64,000 nucleotides of DNA from positions 62,001 to 126,000 of the forward strand of contig NZ_CANLER010000010.1 in the NCBI RefSeq assembly GCF_947489715.1, written 5' to 3'. Under the pieces are notes generated by a model, which was not told the DNA's origin, ran no database searches, and saw only the letters and a list, made by a program, of their open reading frames with translations. Of the stretch, positions 35,420 through 45,029 are shown piece by piece. The DNA is from an uncultured Roseovarius sp. (GTDB taxonomy: Bacteria; Pseudomonadota; Alphaproteobacteria; Rhodobacterales; Rhodobacteraceae). Position 1 is the stretch's first letter. Each line of letters begins with the position of its first letter. Both the position numbers and the translations under genes were made by a program.

Positions 35420-35519
35420 GTCTTGCCGGATCAAGCGGCTAGCGCGACCCGAGGGGTGTCGTTTTCTGTAAATCAAGCGATGACAAACCGATATCTGCCG
35501 GATATGAAAATGGCTGGAC

Positions 35520-35596
35520 GGCCCCGTGGCTCAACTGGATAGAGCAGCCCCCTCCTAAGGGGCAGGTTGCAGGTTCGAATCCTGCCGGGGTCGCCA
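35520..35596 (+). tRNA. tRNA-Arg(CCT)
   Basis: The 77-nt sequence starts GGCCCCGTGGCTCAACTGGA and ends with CCA. The anticodon stem GCCCC/GGGGC encloses CTCCTAA, giving anticodon CCT for AGG codons. All stems pair, with one G-U in the acceptor. Confidence 0.96.
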
Positions 35597-35619
35597 TCTT
35601 CGCTTAATACCGGTCGCGT

Positions 35620-36759
35620 CTAGTGGGGATGTGGGTTCAGCGCTTTGTTGTAGGGTTTCCAGTTTGAAATCTCGGGATAGTACATTTGCCGCCAGCGGCG
35701 CACCCGAGGGTTCATCACCCGGCGCCAGAGTGGGGGCACCATCGCCGCCATCGTCATCATCGGATAGCCGAACGGCAGTTGCGGTGCGTCACCACTGGCA
35801 TAGGTTTGAAGCAGTGGAAAGCGTCTGTCTGGTTTATAGTGATGATCGGAATGGCGTTGCAGGTTAATCAGCAGCCAGTTCGACGCCTTCTGGCTGGCGT
35901 TCCAGCTGTGTTGTGGTTTGACATGTTCGTATTTTCCGCCGCCCAGATGTTTGCGCGTCAGCCCGTAATGTTCGATGTAGTTGACCAGCTCTAACTGCCA
36001 GATTGCAATGAACGCCTGCCAGATGAACAGCATCACTCCGATCCAACCGCCCAGAAGAAACGCAAGCAAGAGCATCGTTCCTTGCAGTCCCCAATAGCGG
36101 AAGAACGGGTTGGTGAGATGAAACCAGGGCAGGCTTTTGCGTGCAAGCATATCTTTTTCGGCGCGGAATGCTGACTTGAGTGAGCTTTGAAGGACCCGGG
36201 GAAAGAACCGGTAAAACCCCTCGTTATAGCGGGCGGTTACCGGGTCACGAGGCGTGCCGACATGGCGGTGATGCACCAGCAGGTGTTCCGACCGGAAATG
36301 CGAATAAAGCACCATTGCCAGCAGAAGGTCGCCCAAAAAACGTTCTTTTCTGTTCTTTTGGTGCATGAGTTCGTGGCTGTAATTGATGCCAACGGTCCCG
36401 GTGACGACACCGACACCAAAGAAGAGCGCGATTGTTTCAATCGGGGACAGATGCGCATCACCGGGGCCGTTGGCGTACCAGATCATCCAGAACAGCAGCG
36501 CGAACTGAAGCGGTGCCCAGATCAGGGTGATGGCGCGATACCATTTCAGGTGCTCGTCCGAGGTTTCGGGATCTACATTGTCGAGTTCAAGGCCGAAAAA
36601 CGCATCCAGAATCGAAAAAAGAATCCACGTGACTGCCGGCAAAAGTGCGATGGTCCAGCCGCCTTGCGTTGCGCTGATCAGGGCGATCGGTATCAGCACA
36701 AGGGATACCCAGAAAGGCACAGCGCGTTGAATGCGGGCAACCTGATTGCTGGTGATCAT
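35620..36759 (-). CDS. alkB: Alkane 1-monooxygenase
   Basis: The 379-residue membrane di-iron enzyme hydroxylates the terminal carbon of medium-chain alkanes. It has about six membrane helices and the conserved histidine boxes HELMH (129-133), EHLLVHHRH (158-166), LQRHSDHH (300-307) and NYIEHYG (260-266). Electrons come from rubredoxin and rubredoxin reductase, neither of which is nearby. It lies between tRNA-Arg and mutY, on the same strand as mutY. Confidence 0.94.
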   Translation of the reverse strand: MITSNQVARIQRAVPFWVSLVLIPIALISATQGGWTIALLPAVTWILFSILDAFFGLELDNVDPETSDEHLKWYRAITLIWAPLQFALLFWMIWYANGPGDAHLSPIETIALFFGVGVVTGTVGINYSHELMHQKNRKERFLGDLLLAMVLYSHFRSEHLLVHHRHVGTPRDPVTARYNEGFYRFFPRVLQSSLKSAFRAEKDMLARKSLPWFHLTNPFFRYWGLQGTMLLLAFLLGGWIGVMLFIWQAFIAIWQLELVNYIEHYGLTRKHLGGGKYEHVKPQHSWNASQKASNWLLINLQRHSDHHYKPDRRFPLLQTYASGDAPQLPFGYPMMTMAAMVPPLWRRVMNPRVRRWRQMYYPEISNWKPYNKALNPHPH

Positions 36760-36798
36760 TTAGGGCGCTCCGTCGGCGGGAATGGCATCACCTAATAC

Positions 36799-37860
36799 TT
36801 AGTCTATTTTGTCGAATGCGCCATGTGCCAGATCGAATACTTTGCGCATGACGGTGGGTAATTCTGAGGGTTTGAAGCGATGATGCGGCACGAAATCGCC
36901 AGTTTCCGGGTTGATGGTGCAGTCGACCTGGGCCACGGCAACTTGCAGGCGCAGATGAAAATGCGTGAAAGTGTGGCGTGCCTCTTCTGGTAAAGTGATC
37001 CAGTTTGCAGCCAACGGTGGCGCGGGTTGCGGCGCCTCGGACCAGTCGCTGCCGGGCCAGCCCAGCATGCCGCCCAGAAGGCCTTTGTCGGGTCGACGCT
37101 CCAGCAACCATGCGCCATCCTGGCGCTGAACCACATAGGCGATGCCATGCCGTGTCGGTTTTGCCTGCTTTGGCAGTTTGCGTGGCAAATCTGCCTGCGT
37201 TCCGGCGATGCGGGCGCGGCAAGGATTTCGCCAGGGGCAAATGCCGCAAGCAGGCGACTTTGGCGTGCAGATAGTAGCCCCCAGGTCCATGACTGCCTGC
37301 GCGTAGTCACCGGGGCGTTTCCTGGGTGTCAGCGTGGCGGCGGCCTGGGTCAATTCGGGCTTTGCGGTGGGCAGAGGGGTGTGGATGTCGTGTAATCTGG
37401 CCATGACCCGTTCGACATTGCCATCAACAACGGTTTCGATCCGGTCGAAGGCGATGGCTGATATGGCGGCGGCGGTGTAAGGGCCGATGCCGGGTAGTTC
37501 CAGCAATGCCGCGCGCGTGTTGGGGAACGCGCCGTTGTGCTGATCCGCTACCACGCGGGCGCATTTCAGCAGATTGCGGGCACGTGCATAATACCCCAGA
37601 CCTGCCCATTCTCCCATTACGTCGCCATCTTGGGCAGCGGCCAGCGCGGTGACATCCGGCCAGCGGCTGATGAAGCGCTCGAAATATGATTTGACGGTGG
37701 CAACTGTGGTCTGTTGCAGCATCACTTCGGACAGCCAAACACGGTAGGGATCAGGCCATATGCCTGCCGCGCGCTGGTCAGGCCCCACACGCCAGGGCAT
37801 CGACCGGGCATGTCTGTCATACCATTGCAACAGGTCATCAGGTCTGGCAGCTTCACACAT
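36799..37860 (-). CDS. mutY: A/G-specific adenine glycosylase
   Basis: The 353-residue repair enzyme removes adenine mispaired with 8-oxoguanine. It shows the catalytic Glu in WLSEVMLQQTTV, the helix-hairpin-helix LPGIGPYTAAAI, the catalytic Asp in VVDGNVERV, and a 4Fe-4S loop CTPKSPACGICPWRNPC (C-x6-C-x2-C-x5-C). The C-terminal MutT-like domain that reads 8-oxoG is present. Divergent from the DUF721 gene. Confidence 0.96.
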   Translation of the reverse strand: MCEAARPDDLLQWYDRHARSMPWRVGPDQRAAGIWPDPYRVWLSEVMLQQTTVATVKSYFERFISRWPDVTALAAAQDGDVMGEWAGLGYYARARNLLKCARVVADQHNGAFPNTRAALLELPGIGPYTAAAISAIAFDRIETVVDGNVERVMARLHDIHTPLPTAKPELTQAAATLTPRKRPGDYAQAVMDLGATICTPKSPACGICPWRNPCRARIAGTQADLPRKLPKQAKPTRHGIAYVVQRQDGAWLLERRPDKGLLGGMLGWPGSDWSEAPQPAPPLAANWITLPEEARHTFTHFHLRLQVAVAQVDCTINPETGDFVPHHRFKPSELPTVMRKVFDLAHGAFDKID

Positions 37861-37940
37861 TCGTTATCCCGGCGCGATTTTAGGGGCTGGTATGCCCCGA
37901 CACATGCCTTAAATTAGAGGATGAGTACAGGAGGTTACCG

Positions 37941-38450
37941 ATGACACAGCGCAAGGCCACGGCGCGCGGGTTCACCCGCACCTCGTCGTTGCTTCAAAAG
38001 CGCATCAGGCGTGCGTCGGAAAGCCGTGGCTTCTCCGAGTCTCGCTTGCTGACCCATTGGGCCGAGATCGTGGGGGCCGACATTGCCGGTATCGCCCGCC
38101 CTGTGAATGTCAGTTATGGGCGGCAAGGGCTAGGTGCGTCGCTGACCGTGTTGACCACAGGTGCACAGGCACCCATCCTTGAAATGCAAAAGGAAAAGCT
38201 ACGTGAAAAGGTGAATGCAGTTTACGGCTATAATGCCATATCTCGTGTTCGGATTACGCAGACTGCGCCAACGGGCTTTGCCGAAGGTCAGGTCAGCTTT
38301 GATCATCGTCCAAAGAAAGATGTCCCCACCGCACCTGATCCGGCGGCCCGCGCAAAGGCGGAACAATTGGCCGCACCGGTTGGCGACAATTCACTGCGGT
38401 CCGCCCTTGAAGCTTTGGGCCAGAACGTTCTATCCAAAACGAAACTTTGA
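37941..38450 (+). CDS. DciA-like DUF721 protein
   Basis: The 169-residue product has a DUF721/DciA N-terminal domain (LLTHWAEIVGADIAGIARPV, VLTTGAQAPILEMQKEKLRE) and a disordered, Pro/Ala-rich tail. In bacteria lacking DnaC-type loaders, DciA helps load the DnaB replicative helicase. AGGAGG precedes the ATG. Its position next to mutY and a DsbA gene is common in Rhodobacteraceae. Confidence 0.85.
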   Translation: MTQRKATARGFTRTSSLLQKRIRRASESRGFSESRLLTHWAEIVGADIAGIARPVNVSYGRQGLGASLTVLTTGAQAPILEMQKEKLREKVNAVYGYNAISRVRITQTAPTGFAEGQVSFDHRPKKDVPTAPDPAARAKAEQLAAPVGDNSLRSALEALGQNVLSKTKL

Positions 38451-38468
38451 TCACCGGAGGTGAGCTTG

Positions 38469-39140
38469 ATGAAACGATTGACCGTATTCGGGGCCGTGGG
38501 CCTTGCCATTGCTGCAGGCGCAAGCTTTTGGCTGAGCGCACCGCAAGGCACCGGTTTCAGTAATCTGCCAGTGGGTGCTGTAAATGCCCAGGAAGCGGCT
38601 GATATAGATACATCTTCGATCATCGAGATGACAATGGGTGCTGAAGACGCCAAGGTCACCGTCGTCGAATACGCATCCTTTACCTGTCCGCATTGTGCCA
38701 GTTTCCACAAGGGCCCCTTCAAGCAGTTGAAGGCGGATTATGTCGATAATGACAAGATCAAGTTCATCTACCGGGATGTCTATTTTGATCGCTTCGGTCT
38801 CTGGGCGTCGATGGTCGCTCGCTGCGGTGGCCAAGAACGGTTCTTTGGCATTTCTGATATGCTTTACAATCAGCAAAAGGATTGGATCGGCAGCGGTGAT
38901 CCGTCCGAGATTTCAGCAAATCTGCGCAAGATCGGCAAAGTGGCGGGCTTGGGCGAAGATCAGATCGAAGCCTGTCTGAGTGATAGTGACAAGGCCAAGA
39001 CGCTTGTGGCCTGGTTCCAGGAGCACGCGGAGGCCGATCAGGTACAGGCAACGCCGACACTGATCATCAATGGCGAGAAATATTCGAACATGAACTACGG
39101 CGACCTGAAAGCCATCATCGACGAGAAACTGGCCGAGTAA
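38469..39140 (+). CDS. Periplasmic DsbA-family thioredoxin-fold protein
   Basis: The 223-residue product has a signal anchor, a redox CPHC in YASFTCPHCASFH, an inserted helical domain and the cis-Pro loop QATPTLIINGEKY. It probably catalyses disulfide exchange in the periplasm. I chose ATG 38469, preceded by GGAGG at 8 bp, rather than the GTG at 38460, which lies inside that Shine-Dalgarno. Its stop shares a base with the next start (TAATG). Confidence 0.92.
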   Translation: MKRLTVFGAVGLAIAAGASFWLSAPQGTGFSNLPVGAVNAQEAADIDTSSIIEMTMGAEDAKVTVVEYASFTCPHCASFHKGPFKQLKADYVDNDKIKFIYRDVYFDRFGLWASMVARCGGQERFFGISDMLYNQQKDWIGSGDPSEISANLRKIGKVAGLGEDQIEACLSDSDKAKTLVAWFQEHAEADQVQATPTLIINGEKYSNMNYGDLKAIIDEKLAE

Positions 39141-40252
39141 TGACTGCACCACTGGCCGGGCTGAAGGTCGTAGAACTGGCACGCATTCTGGCTGGTCCCT
39201 GGACCGGTCAGACGCTGGCCGATCTGGGGGCCGAGGTGATCAAGGTCGAGGCACCCGCAGGCGACGATACCCGTAAATGGGGCCCGCCGTTCATTGAACG
39301 TGAGGGCGATACCACGGCGGCCTATTTCCATTCCTGCAATCGCGGCAAGGCCAGTATCACGGTTGATTTCCGCACACGGGAAGGTCAGGCGACGGTGCGT
39401 GATCTGGTGCGTGATGCCGATATCCTGATTGAGAACTTCAAAGTTGGTGGATTGGCGAAATACGGGCTGGATTACGCCAGTCTGGCAGAGGTCAATCCAG
39501 GGCTGATATATTGCTCGATCACCGGCTTCGGACAGGACGGGCCTTATGCAAATCGTGCCGGATATGATTACATCATTCAGGGCATGTCCGGGCTGATGTC
39601 GATCACTGGCGACCCCGAAGGGCAGCCGCAGAAAGTAGGCGTCGCGTTGACCGATGTTTTCACGGGCGTCTATGCCTCGACCGCCATTCTTGCGGCGCTG
39701 CACCAGCGTCACGCCACCGGCAAGGGGCAGCATATCGACATGGCGCTGCTGGATGTGGCTGTTTCGGTGACGGCCAATCAGGCGATGAATTATCTTTCCA
39801 CCGGCGTTGCACCCAAACGTATGGGTAATTACCACCCCAACCTCTCTCCCTATCAGGTGTTCGAATGCAGCGATGGATTCATCATCATCGCCACCGGCAA
39901 TGACCCGCAATACCAGCGGCTTTGTGGTATTCTTGGCCTCCCGGATCTGGCCGAGGCACCGGAATACCTGACCAACGCTGACCGGATCGCCAATCGTGAA
40001 GCATTGACGGATGCGCTAACCGAACGTACGCGCGATTTTATCAAATCCGATCTCCTGGCAGCCTGCGAGGCCAAGGGTGTTCCGGCGGGACCGATCAATG
40101 AGATGGATGAGGTGTTCGACGACCCACAGGTCAAGGCGCGGGGTATGCAGGTCACGCTGGACGGGGTGCCGGGTGTGCGATCTCCCTTCAGCTTTTCAGA
40201 TGCCGAGCTGTCCCTCAACCGACCGTCTCCCAAACTGGGCGAGGATAACTGA
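39140..40252 (+). CDS. CaiB/BaiF family CoA-transferase
   Basis: The 370-residue product is a class III CoA-transferase: LKVVELARILAGPWTGQTLA, EVIKVEAPAGDDTRKWGPPF, LNPG-like EVNPGLIYCSITGFGQDGPY, and the catalytic Asp region HIDMALLDVAVSV. It moves CoA between carboxylic acids; the exact acids are unknown. TAATG coupling joins it to the DsbA-like gene. Confidence 0.93.
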   Translation: MTAPLAGLKVVELARILAGPWTGQTLADLGAEVIKVEAPAGDDTRKWGPPFIEREGDTTAAYFHSCNRGKASITVDFRTREGQATVRDLVRDADILIENFKVGGLAKYGLDYASLAEVNPGLIYCSITGFGQDGPYANRAGYDYIIQGMSGLMSITGDPEGQPQKVGVALTDVFTGVYASTAILAALHQRHATGKGQHIDMALLDVAVSVTANQAMNYLSTGVAPKRMGNYHPNLSPYQVFECSDGFIIIATGNDPQYQRLCGILGLPDLAEAPEYLTNADRIANREALTDALTERTRDFIKSDLLAACEAKGVPAGPINEMDEVFDDPQVKARGMQVTLDGVPGVRSPFSFSDAELSLNRPSPKLGEDN

Positions 40253-40260
40253 GCAATTCA

Positions 40261-41268
40261 CTACGTCTGACGGGTGGTTATTCCGGTGCTTTCCAAGGCA
40301 GCGTCCAGCGCAGACCAATCCTCGAGCTGCAACCGTACCGGCAGGGTGATCACCTTGGATCGAAAATCGGGCGGCAGGCGCACGGCGTCTTTTTCGGTTG
40401 TTACCAGCTGCGCGCCCAGGCTTTTCGCTTCTTTTTCCAGCCGCACCATCAGGGCAGGGGTCAGGGGCTGGTGATCATCCAAAGCTTCGGTTCCCGCCAG
40501 AGTTGCGCCTAAGCCTCTGAGTGTCGCAAAAAACTTCTCAGGGTGGCCGATACCGGCAAAGGCCAAGAACGGGGTGTCCTGCCAATCCATTCCTGTCTGA
40601 AGTGGTTCCAACCGTCCGTTCAGCCGCGGCAGAGAAATCCTATGGCCCCAGGTGTCGTCAAACAGCGTCTGAGATGTTTTTGGGCCAATCGACAGGATCA
40701 GATCTGCGCGCGACAATCCAACAGCCACAGGTTCTCGGAGGGGGCCGGCGGGGATGCAGTAGCCATTGCCAAACCCTCTCTGCGCATCAACGACAATGAT
40801 CGAGAGGTCCTTGACCAGGCTTGGGTTTTGAAATCCATCATCCAGCACGATCACGTCGGCGCCGTTTGCCTGGGCTTCTCGGGCTCCGGCAGCGCGATCC
40901 CTGGCGACCCAGACGGGCGCAAATGCCGCGACCAAAAGCGGCTCGTCGCCGACATCTTCCGGGCCATGCGTTTTCGGGTCTACGCTGACAGGTCCGGTCA
41001 GGTTGCCGCCGTGGCCACGAGAGATGACATGGGGTGTTTTGCCCATTTCATGCAGGCGCGTGACCAGGGCGATGACTGTAGGTGTCTTGCCCGTCCCACC
41101 CGCATTCAGATTGCCGATACAGATGACGGGGCAATCGGCGCGATCACCTTTCGTCCCCGCAAGTCGTCGTGCCGTGGCCCGGCCGTAAAGCGCCCCAAGC
41201 GGCGCCAGCAGTCGCGCAGCCAGCGAGGGTTGATCAGGCGGCGAATGCCAAAACAATGGAGGTTTCAT
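40261..41268 (-). CDS. lpxK: Tetraacyldisaccharide 4'-kinase
   Basis: The 335-residue inner-membrane-associated kinase phosphorylates the lipid A precursor at the 4' position. The Walker A is [12 protein letters not shown] near residue 55, followed by HVISRGHGG and the Walker B-like [11 protein letters not shown] chose ATG 41268 (MKPPLFWH), which overlaps the waaA stop as ATGA. It follows waaA in the same operon. Confidence 0.95.
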   Translation of the reverse strand: MKPPLFWHSPPDQPSLAARLLAPLGALYGRATARRLAGTKGDRADCPVICIGNLNAGGTGKTPTVIALVTRLHEMGKTPHVISRGHGGNLTGPVSVDPKTHGPEDVGDEPLLVAAFAPVWVARDRAAGAREAQANGADVIVLDDGFQNPSLVKDLSIIVVDAQRGFGNGYCIPAGPLREPVAVGLSRADLILSIGPKTSQTLFDDTWGHRISLPRLNGRLEPLQTGMDWQDTPFLAFAGIGHPEKFFATLRGLGATLAGTEALDDHQPLTPALMVRLEKEAKSLGAQLVTTEKDAVRLPPDFRSKVITLPVRLQLEDWSALDAALESTGITTRQT

Positions 41269-42485
41269 GACTTTGCTTCCAGAACATCCAGCGTGTCCTG
41301 AACCAGATCCAGTATCCGATCCGTTACAGCGGCCCCTTGCGACGCCACATCCCACGCCGCATGCGCCATGACCGCAGAGGCATCCGGCGCGATCAGGCGT
41401 TGAACTGCTGTGGCCAACGTGTCCGCATCGCGGATCAGGTAGGCGGCACCCGCCTCGGCATAACGCGAATATCCGGCCAGATAGCGGCTTACATTGGGTC
41501 CATAAAGGATCGCGGATCCATGTGCCGCAGGTTCGTTCGGGTCGCGGCCCGTCTGTCCGGGAAACAGTGAGCTGCCCATGAACGTCACCGATGCCAGCAG
41601 ATACCAAAGCCCGAGCTCTCCCGTCGTGTCAGCAAGCAACACCTGGGTTGCTTCTTCGGGCAAATCCCCATTGGACCAGACCGCAAAGCGCCACCCACCC
41701 GTAGTGAGTTGCGTTTGAAAAGACGGTGATTGCGTGACGTCATCCGGCACAATCACCAATAGCGCACGATGCGCCAGCTTGCTGACTGCGCGGTGTGCTT
41801 CAAGGATGGCGGGCAGCTCATCAGGCTGAGCCATTGCCGCAAGCCAGACATGACGACCACGCAAGAGGGAGGACAGCTCGTCATGGTCCGACTGGTTGTA
41901 TGGCAGAGGGACTGTACCCTCAAGAAACGGACCGGTTACCGTCATTTCAGTGTCGCCCGTACCGATGCGTCTCAGTTCACGTGCTGCGCTGGCAGAGCGT
42001 GCCATTATCACTGAAAACTGCGCATAAAGTGCTTTGGGCAGGTCGGGAAACCAGCGCCAGCTTGGGCGGATCAGAAGGTTCTCGTCCGCATCGATCAGGT
42101 AGAGGGGAATGTCGCGCGTATCTGCTGCGCTGATCAGGGCTGGCAGCAGATTGCCACCGGCCCATAGGCAAAGATCGGGTGACCAGTGCTTCATGAATGC
42201 CTCAGCGGCGGCGACAGAGTCTTCAGGTATTTTCTGCCAGATTACGGCGTCACAAACCTGTTGGTCTTGTTGCAGGCCTTCCGGGCTTGTGAGCAGAATT
42301 TTGACACCCGGTCGCTGTTGTGCCAGCCGTTCCGCAAGTTGCAGTAAAGCATCAGCGCGGCTTGCATCCACCGCATGAACCCAGACAAGCTCTCCTGCAG
42401 GGCGTGGGGCTGCGGGCGGTATGATGGCACGAGGCGTTCCACGGGCATAGGCCAGATAGGCTGCCAAGCTCAATGAACGCCTCAT
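41265..42485 (-). CDS. Divergent KDO transferase (WaaA/KdtA-like)
   Basis: The 406-residue protein aligns with WaaA over its length: [30 protein letters not shown] and the C-terminal [20 protein letters not shown] nucleotide site. Two active-site motifs differ by eye: canonical HxxSVGE is HAVDASR here (Arg43 for the catalytic Glu), and the METELWPN segment is WAGGNLLPA. It probably belongs to lipid A-KDO assembly, given its coupling to lpxK, but may not be a standard KDO transferase. No gene is seen between its start and 42692. Confidence 0.75.
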   Translation of the reverse strand: MRRSLSLAAYLAYARGTPRAIIPPAAPRPAGELVWVHAVDASRADALLQLAERLAQQRPGVKILLTSPEGLQQDQQVCDAVIWQKIPEDSVAAAEAFMKHWSPDLCLWAGGNLLPALISAADTRDIPLYLIDADENLLIRPSWRWFPDLPKALYAQFSVIMARSASAARELRRIGTGDTEMTVTGPFLEGTVPLPYNQSDHDELSSLLRGRHVWLAAMAQPDELPAILEAHRAVSKLAHRALLVIVPDDVTQSPSFQTQLTTGGWRFAVWSNGDLPEEATQVLLADTTGELGLWYLLASVTFMGSSLFPGQTGRDPNEPAAHGSAILYGPNVSRYLAGYSRYAEAGAAYLIRDADTLATAVQRLIAPDASAVMAHAAWDVASQGAAVTDRILDLVQDTLDVLEAKS

Positions 42486-42691
42486 GGATCAGATCACCCC
42501 AGCTCTCTGCCAAAGACCGGACGCAGACATTGAGCCATTGCAATTTCCCCACGAGTGTTGATGTGCCGCGCAGGGTATTCGATTGCAGGACAGGGTCAAG
42601 CGCGTGGGCTGGGAATTCGGTGACATCTTGACGGCAGGTCCAGAAAGGGGCAACCAGTTGCCTGATTTCGCGGGAAGGCGGAAAGACCAAA

Positions 42692-43429
42692 ATGGCCAAA
42701 CCTTTTCTGATCCTTCAATTGCGCCCAGAAACTGAGGCGGCAGATGATGAATACGCAGCCTTTTTGCGCAAGGGCGGCCTGACGGCGGACCAAACGGTGC
42801 GCATTCGGCTGGATCAGGAGGCACTGCCAGAGAATTTGCGTCTGGATGATTTTGCGGGCGTTATTGTCGGAGGTGGGCCGGGTTGTGTCAGCGATGCCCC
42901 TGACAAGAAGACCGAGGCAGAGGCGCGGATAGAACAAGCTGTTCTGTCGCTGATGCCGGAGGTTACCGAGCGCGACACACCGTTTCTGGGCTGCTGTTAC
43001 GGGATCGGAATTCTGGGAAAGCATCTGGACGGGGACGTCAGCAAAGATGCCTATTCCGAACCCGTTGGCGTATCGGATTGCAAAATTACGGCTGATGGGG
43101 TGAATGATCCGTTGCTAGACGGCCTGCCTGAAAATTTTCAGGCATTTGTTGGTCATAAAGAGGCATTGCAAGCACTTCCAGAGGAATGCGTGCATCTTGT
43201 CAGCTCACCCACCTGTCCGTTTCAAATGGTGCGCTACGGGCAAAATGTTTACGCCACGCAATTCCACCCTGAAGCTGATGGCGATGGTTTCAGAACCAGA
43301 ATTCAGATTTATAAACATCGTGGGTACTTTCCCCCGGAAGCCGCCGCTGAACTGACCGAAATGTGCGCTGCTGCTGATGTACATGCGCCGGAGCGTATCT
43401 TGCGAAACTTTGTCGAACGCTACCGCTGA
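42692..43429 (+). CDS. Class I glutamine amidotransferase domain protein
   Basis: The 245-residue product is a stand-alone glutaminase-type domain: FAGVIVGGGPGCVSD, the nucleophile elbow GCCYGIGIL, and the His of YATQFHPEADGDGF. Such GMP-synthase-like proteins hydrolyse glutamine or gamma-glutamyl compounds. Partner and substrate are unknown. It is divergent from waaA. Confidence 0.9.
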   Translation: MAKPFLILQLRPETEAADDEYAAFLRKGGLTADQTVRIRLDQEALPENLRLDDFAGVIVGGGPGCVSDAPDKKTEAEARIEQAVLSLMPEVTERDTPFLGCCYGIGILGKHLDGDVSKDAYSEPVGVSDCKITADGVNDPLLDGLPENFQAFVGHKEALQALPEECVHLVSSPTCPFQMVRYGQNVYATQFHPEADGDGFRTRIQIYKHRGYFPPEAAAELTEMCAAADVHAPERILRNFVERYR

Positions 43430-43626
43430 CAGGCAGGATGTTTTTAACCGGAGCGAGCGATCGCTCACGCATTGCAGTTTTGCCTTTGAGGCAGAGGCAG
43501 CCCTCGGGAAACGTTCCCTAATTCCCCCGTGCCTGACCTTGTATTAGATTTGCAACGGTGCGGTAATCGGCCTGAGGACGATGCCGGAGGCGGAGGACGA
43601 GATATCAAGCGTGCGCGATAGCGCAC

Positions 43627-44880
43627 TCAATTTGATAACAGATCTGTTTCCATGACGGCTGAGACCCATTCCAGCTGTCGTGGCAGACAAATTGAGCGCA
43701 GATCATAGCGCTCCCGGGCAAATTTACGAGCGTTCTGCCCAAGACGTTTCCGTGTTTCCTCGTTATCAAGCAGCTGGCAAACCTCGGAAACGAGAGCGGC
43801 GCTGTCAAAAAAATCCACCAGCCGGCCAGTGTCATCATGGCGGATGACCTCACGCACCGGGCTTGTATCGCTGGCCACAATGGCCGCTTCGCAGCTCATC
43901 GCTTCCAGCAGGCTCCAGCTCAGGACAAATGGGTAGGTCAGGTAGACATGTACTCGGCTGACCTGCAAAAGTTGTAGGAATTGGTCATAGGGGATGCGAC
44001 CCAGGAAATGCACACTTGCCCAGTCTGCATCCGGAATCTGACCTCGCACTTCGTCAATGAACATCTGTTTCCAGGTTTGCCCGCCCGGTGGTTTGGCGCC
44101 ATAGCTTACCTCATCCCCACCAACGATCAGCACTTTGGCGTTCGGGCGTTCCATCAACAGCTGCGGCAGGGCGCGCATGAAAATGTGATAACCTCGATAG
44201 GGCTCGAGGTTTCGATTGACGAAGGTGATGACCTCATCTTCGCGTGTAACATCGCAAACGCCGTCGATGCTCAGGCGCGCACCCGGATCGGGCGCGGCGC
44301 TGATCGTGTCGATGCCGTCATGGCAGACAGTGATCTTATCGCGAAATTCGCCTGGAAAGGTATCGGCCTGAAACCGGGTCGGGCTGATCCCGGCATGCGC
44401 CCAGGGGAAATGCAGGTGATTGTTGAGGTTCTTCAGGCGCATCCGCAGAATTTCCGTCTCCGGGTCGGATTTGTCGAATTCGGGATCGAATTTCAGATGT
44501 GGATATTCCGCGTGATGATAGAGTTCGCAGTAAAGCGCCAGACGGGCCTCGGGCCAGGCATCGCGCAGAAACATCGCCTCACCCCAGCCAGGATGGGCAA
44601 GGATCAGATCGGGTGAGAACCCTGCTTCCTTCAGTTTAAGCGCCGCGCGATAGCAGGCTTCGGCCCGCGTAACTTTGCTATCGAGATCCAGTAGCCAGGG
44701 ATGCACATTCTGACCGGTTCGCTGCGGTAATTCATAGGGCTGAACGCGCACATTGTGCCAGGTAATCACCTCTTTCACGCGCAGGGTCAGGGCCACGCAT
44801 TGATGGCCCTTTGACGCCAGCAAAGGCGCCAGATGCTTGAACTGCCCCGGGAAATTCTGGTGGATGAAGAGGATTTTCAT
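43627..44880 (-). CDS. Family 4 glycosyltransferase
   Basis: The 417-residue product is a GT-B glycosyltransferase: MKILFIHQNFPGQFKHLA at the start, PDLILAHPGWGEAMFLRDAW, a C-terminal Rossmann half with VTFVNRN-like and RAYGQ-equivalent regions, and SWSLLEAMSCEAAIVASDTS where the nucleotide-sugar Glu lies. I chose ATG 44880; an upstream in-frame start would add 26 atypical residues. It probably builds an extracellular or LPS glycan. Stand-alone gene. Confidence 0.88.
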   Translation of the reverse strand: MKILFIHQNFPGQFKHLAPLLASKGHQCVALTLRVKEVITWHNVRVQPYELPQRTGQNVHPWLLDLDSKVTRAEACYRAALKLKEAGFSPDLILAHPGWGEAMFLRDAWPEARLALYCELYHHAEYPHLKFDPEFDKSDPETEILRMRLKNLNNHLHFPWAHAGISPTRFQADTFPGEFRDKITVCHDGIDTISAAPDPGARLSIDGVCDVTREDEVITFVNRNLEPYRGYHIFMRALPQLLMERPNAKVLIVGGDEVSYGAKPPGGQTWKQMFIDEVRGQIPDADWASVHFLGRIPYDQFLQLLQVSRVHVYLTYPFVLSWSLLEAMSCEAAIVASDTSPVREVIRHDDTGRLVDFFDSAALVSEVCQLLDNEETRKRLGQNARKFARERYDLRSICLPRQLEWVSAVMETDLLSN

Positions 44881-45029
44881 CAATATTGCCGCTCGGTTGC
44901 CCCTGAACCGGTTATAGGTGGCCTGTTCGGTGCTGCATAGGCCCGGTTTTTGGCGCATGCCTCTGGACCACGCCCGCCCTTGCGCCTATCACGCTGGGAA
45001 CCGATTGATCACCAGAGGGTCCGACGCAC

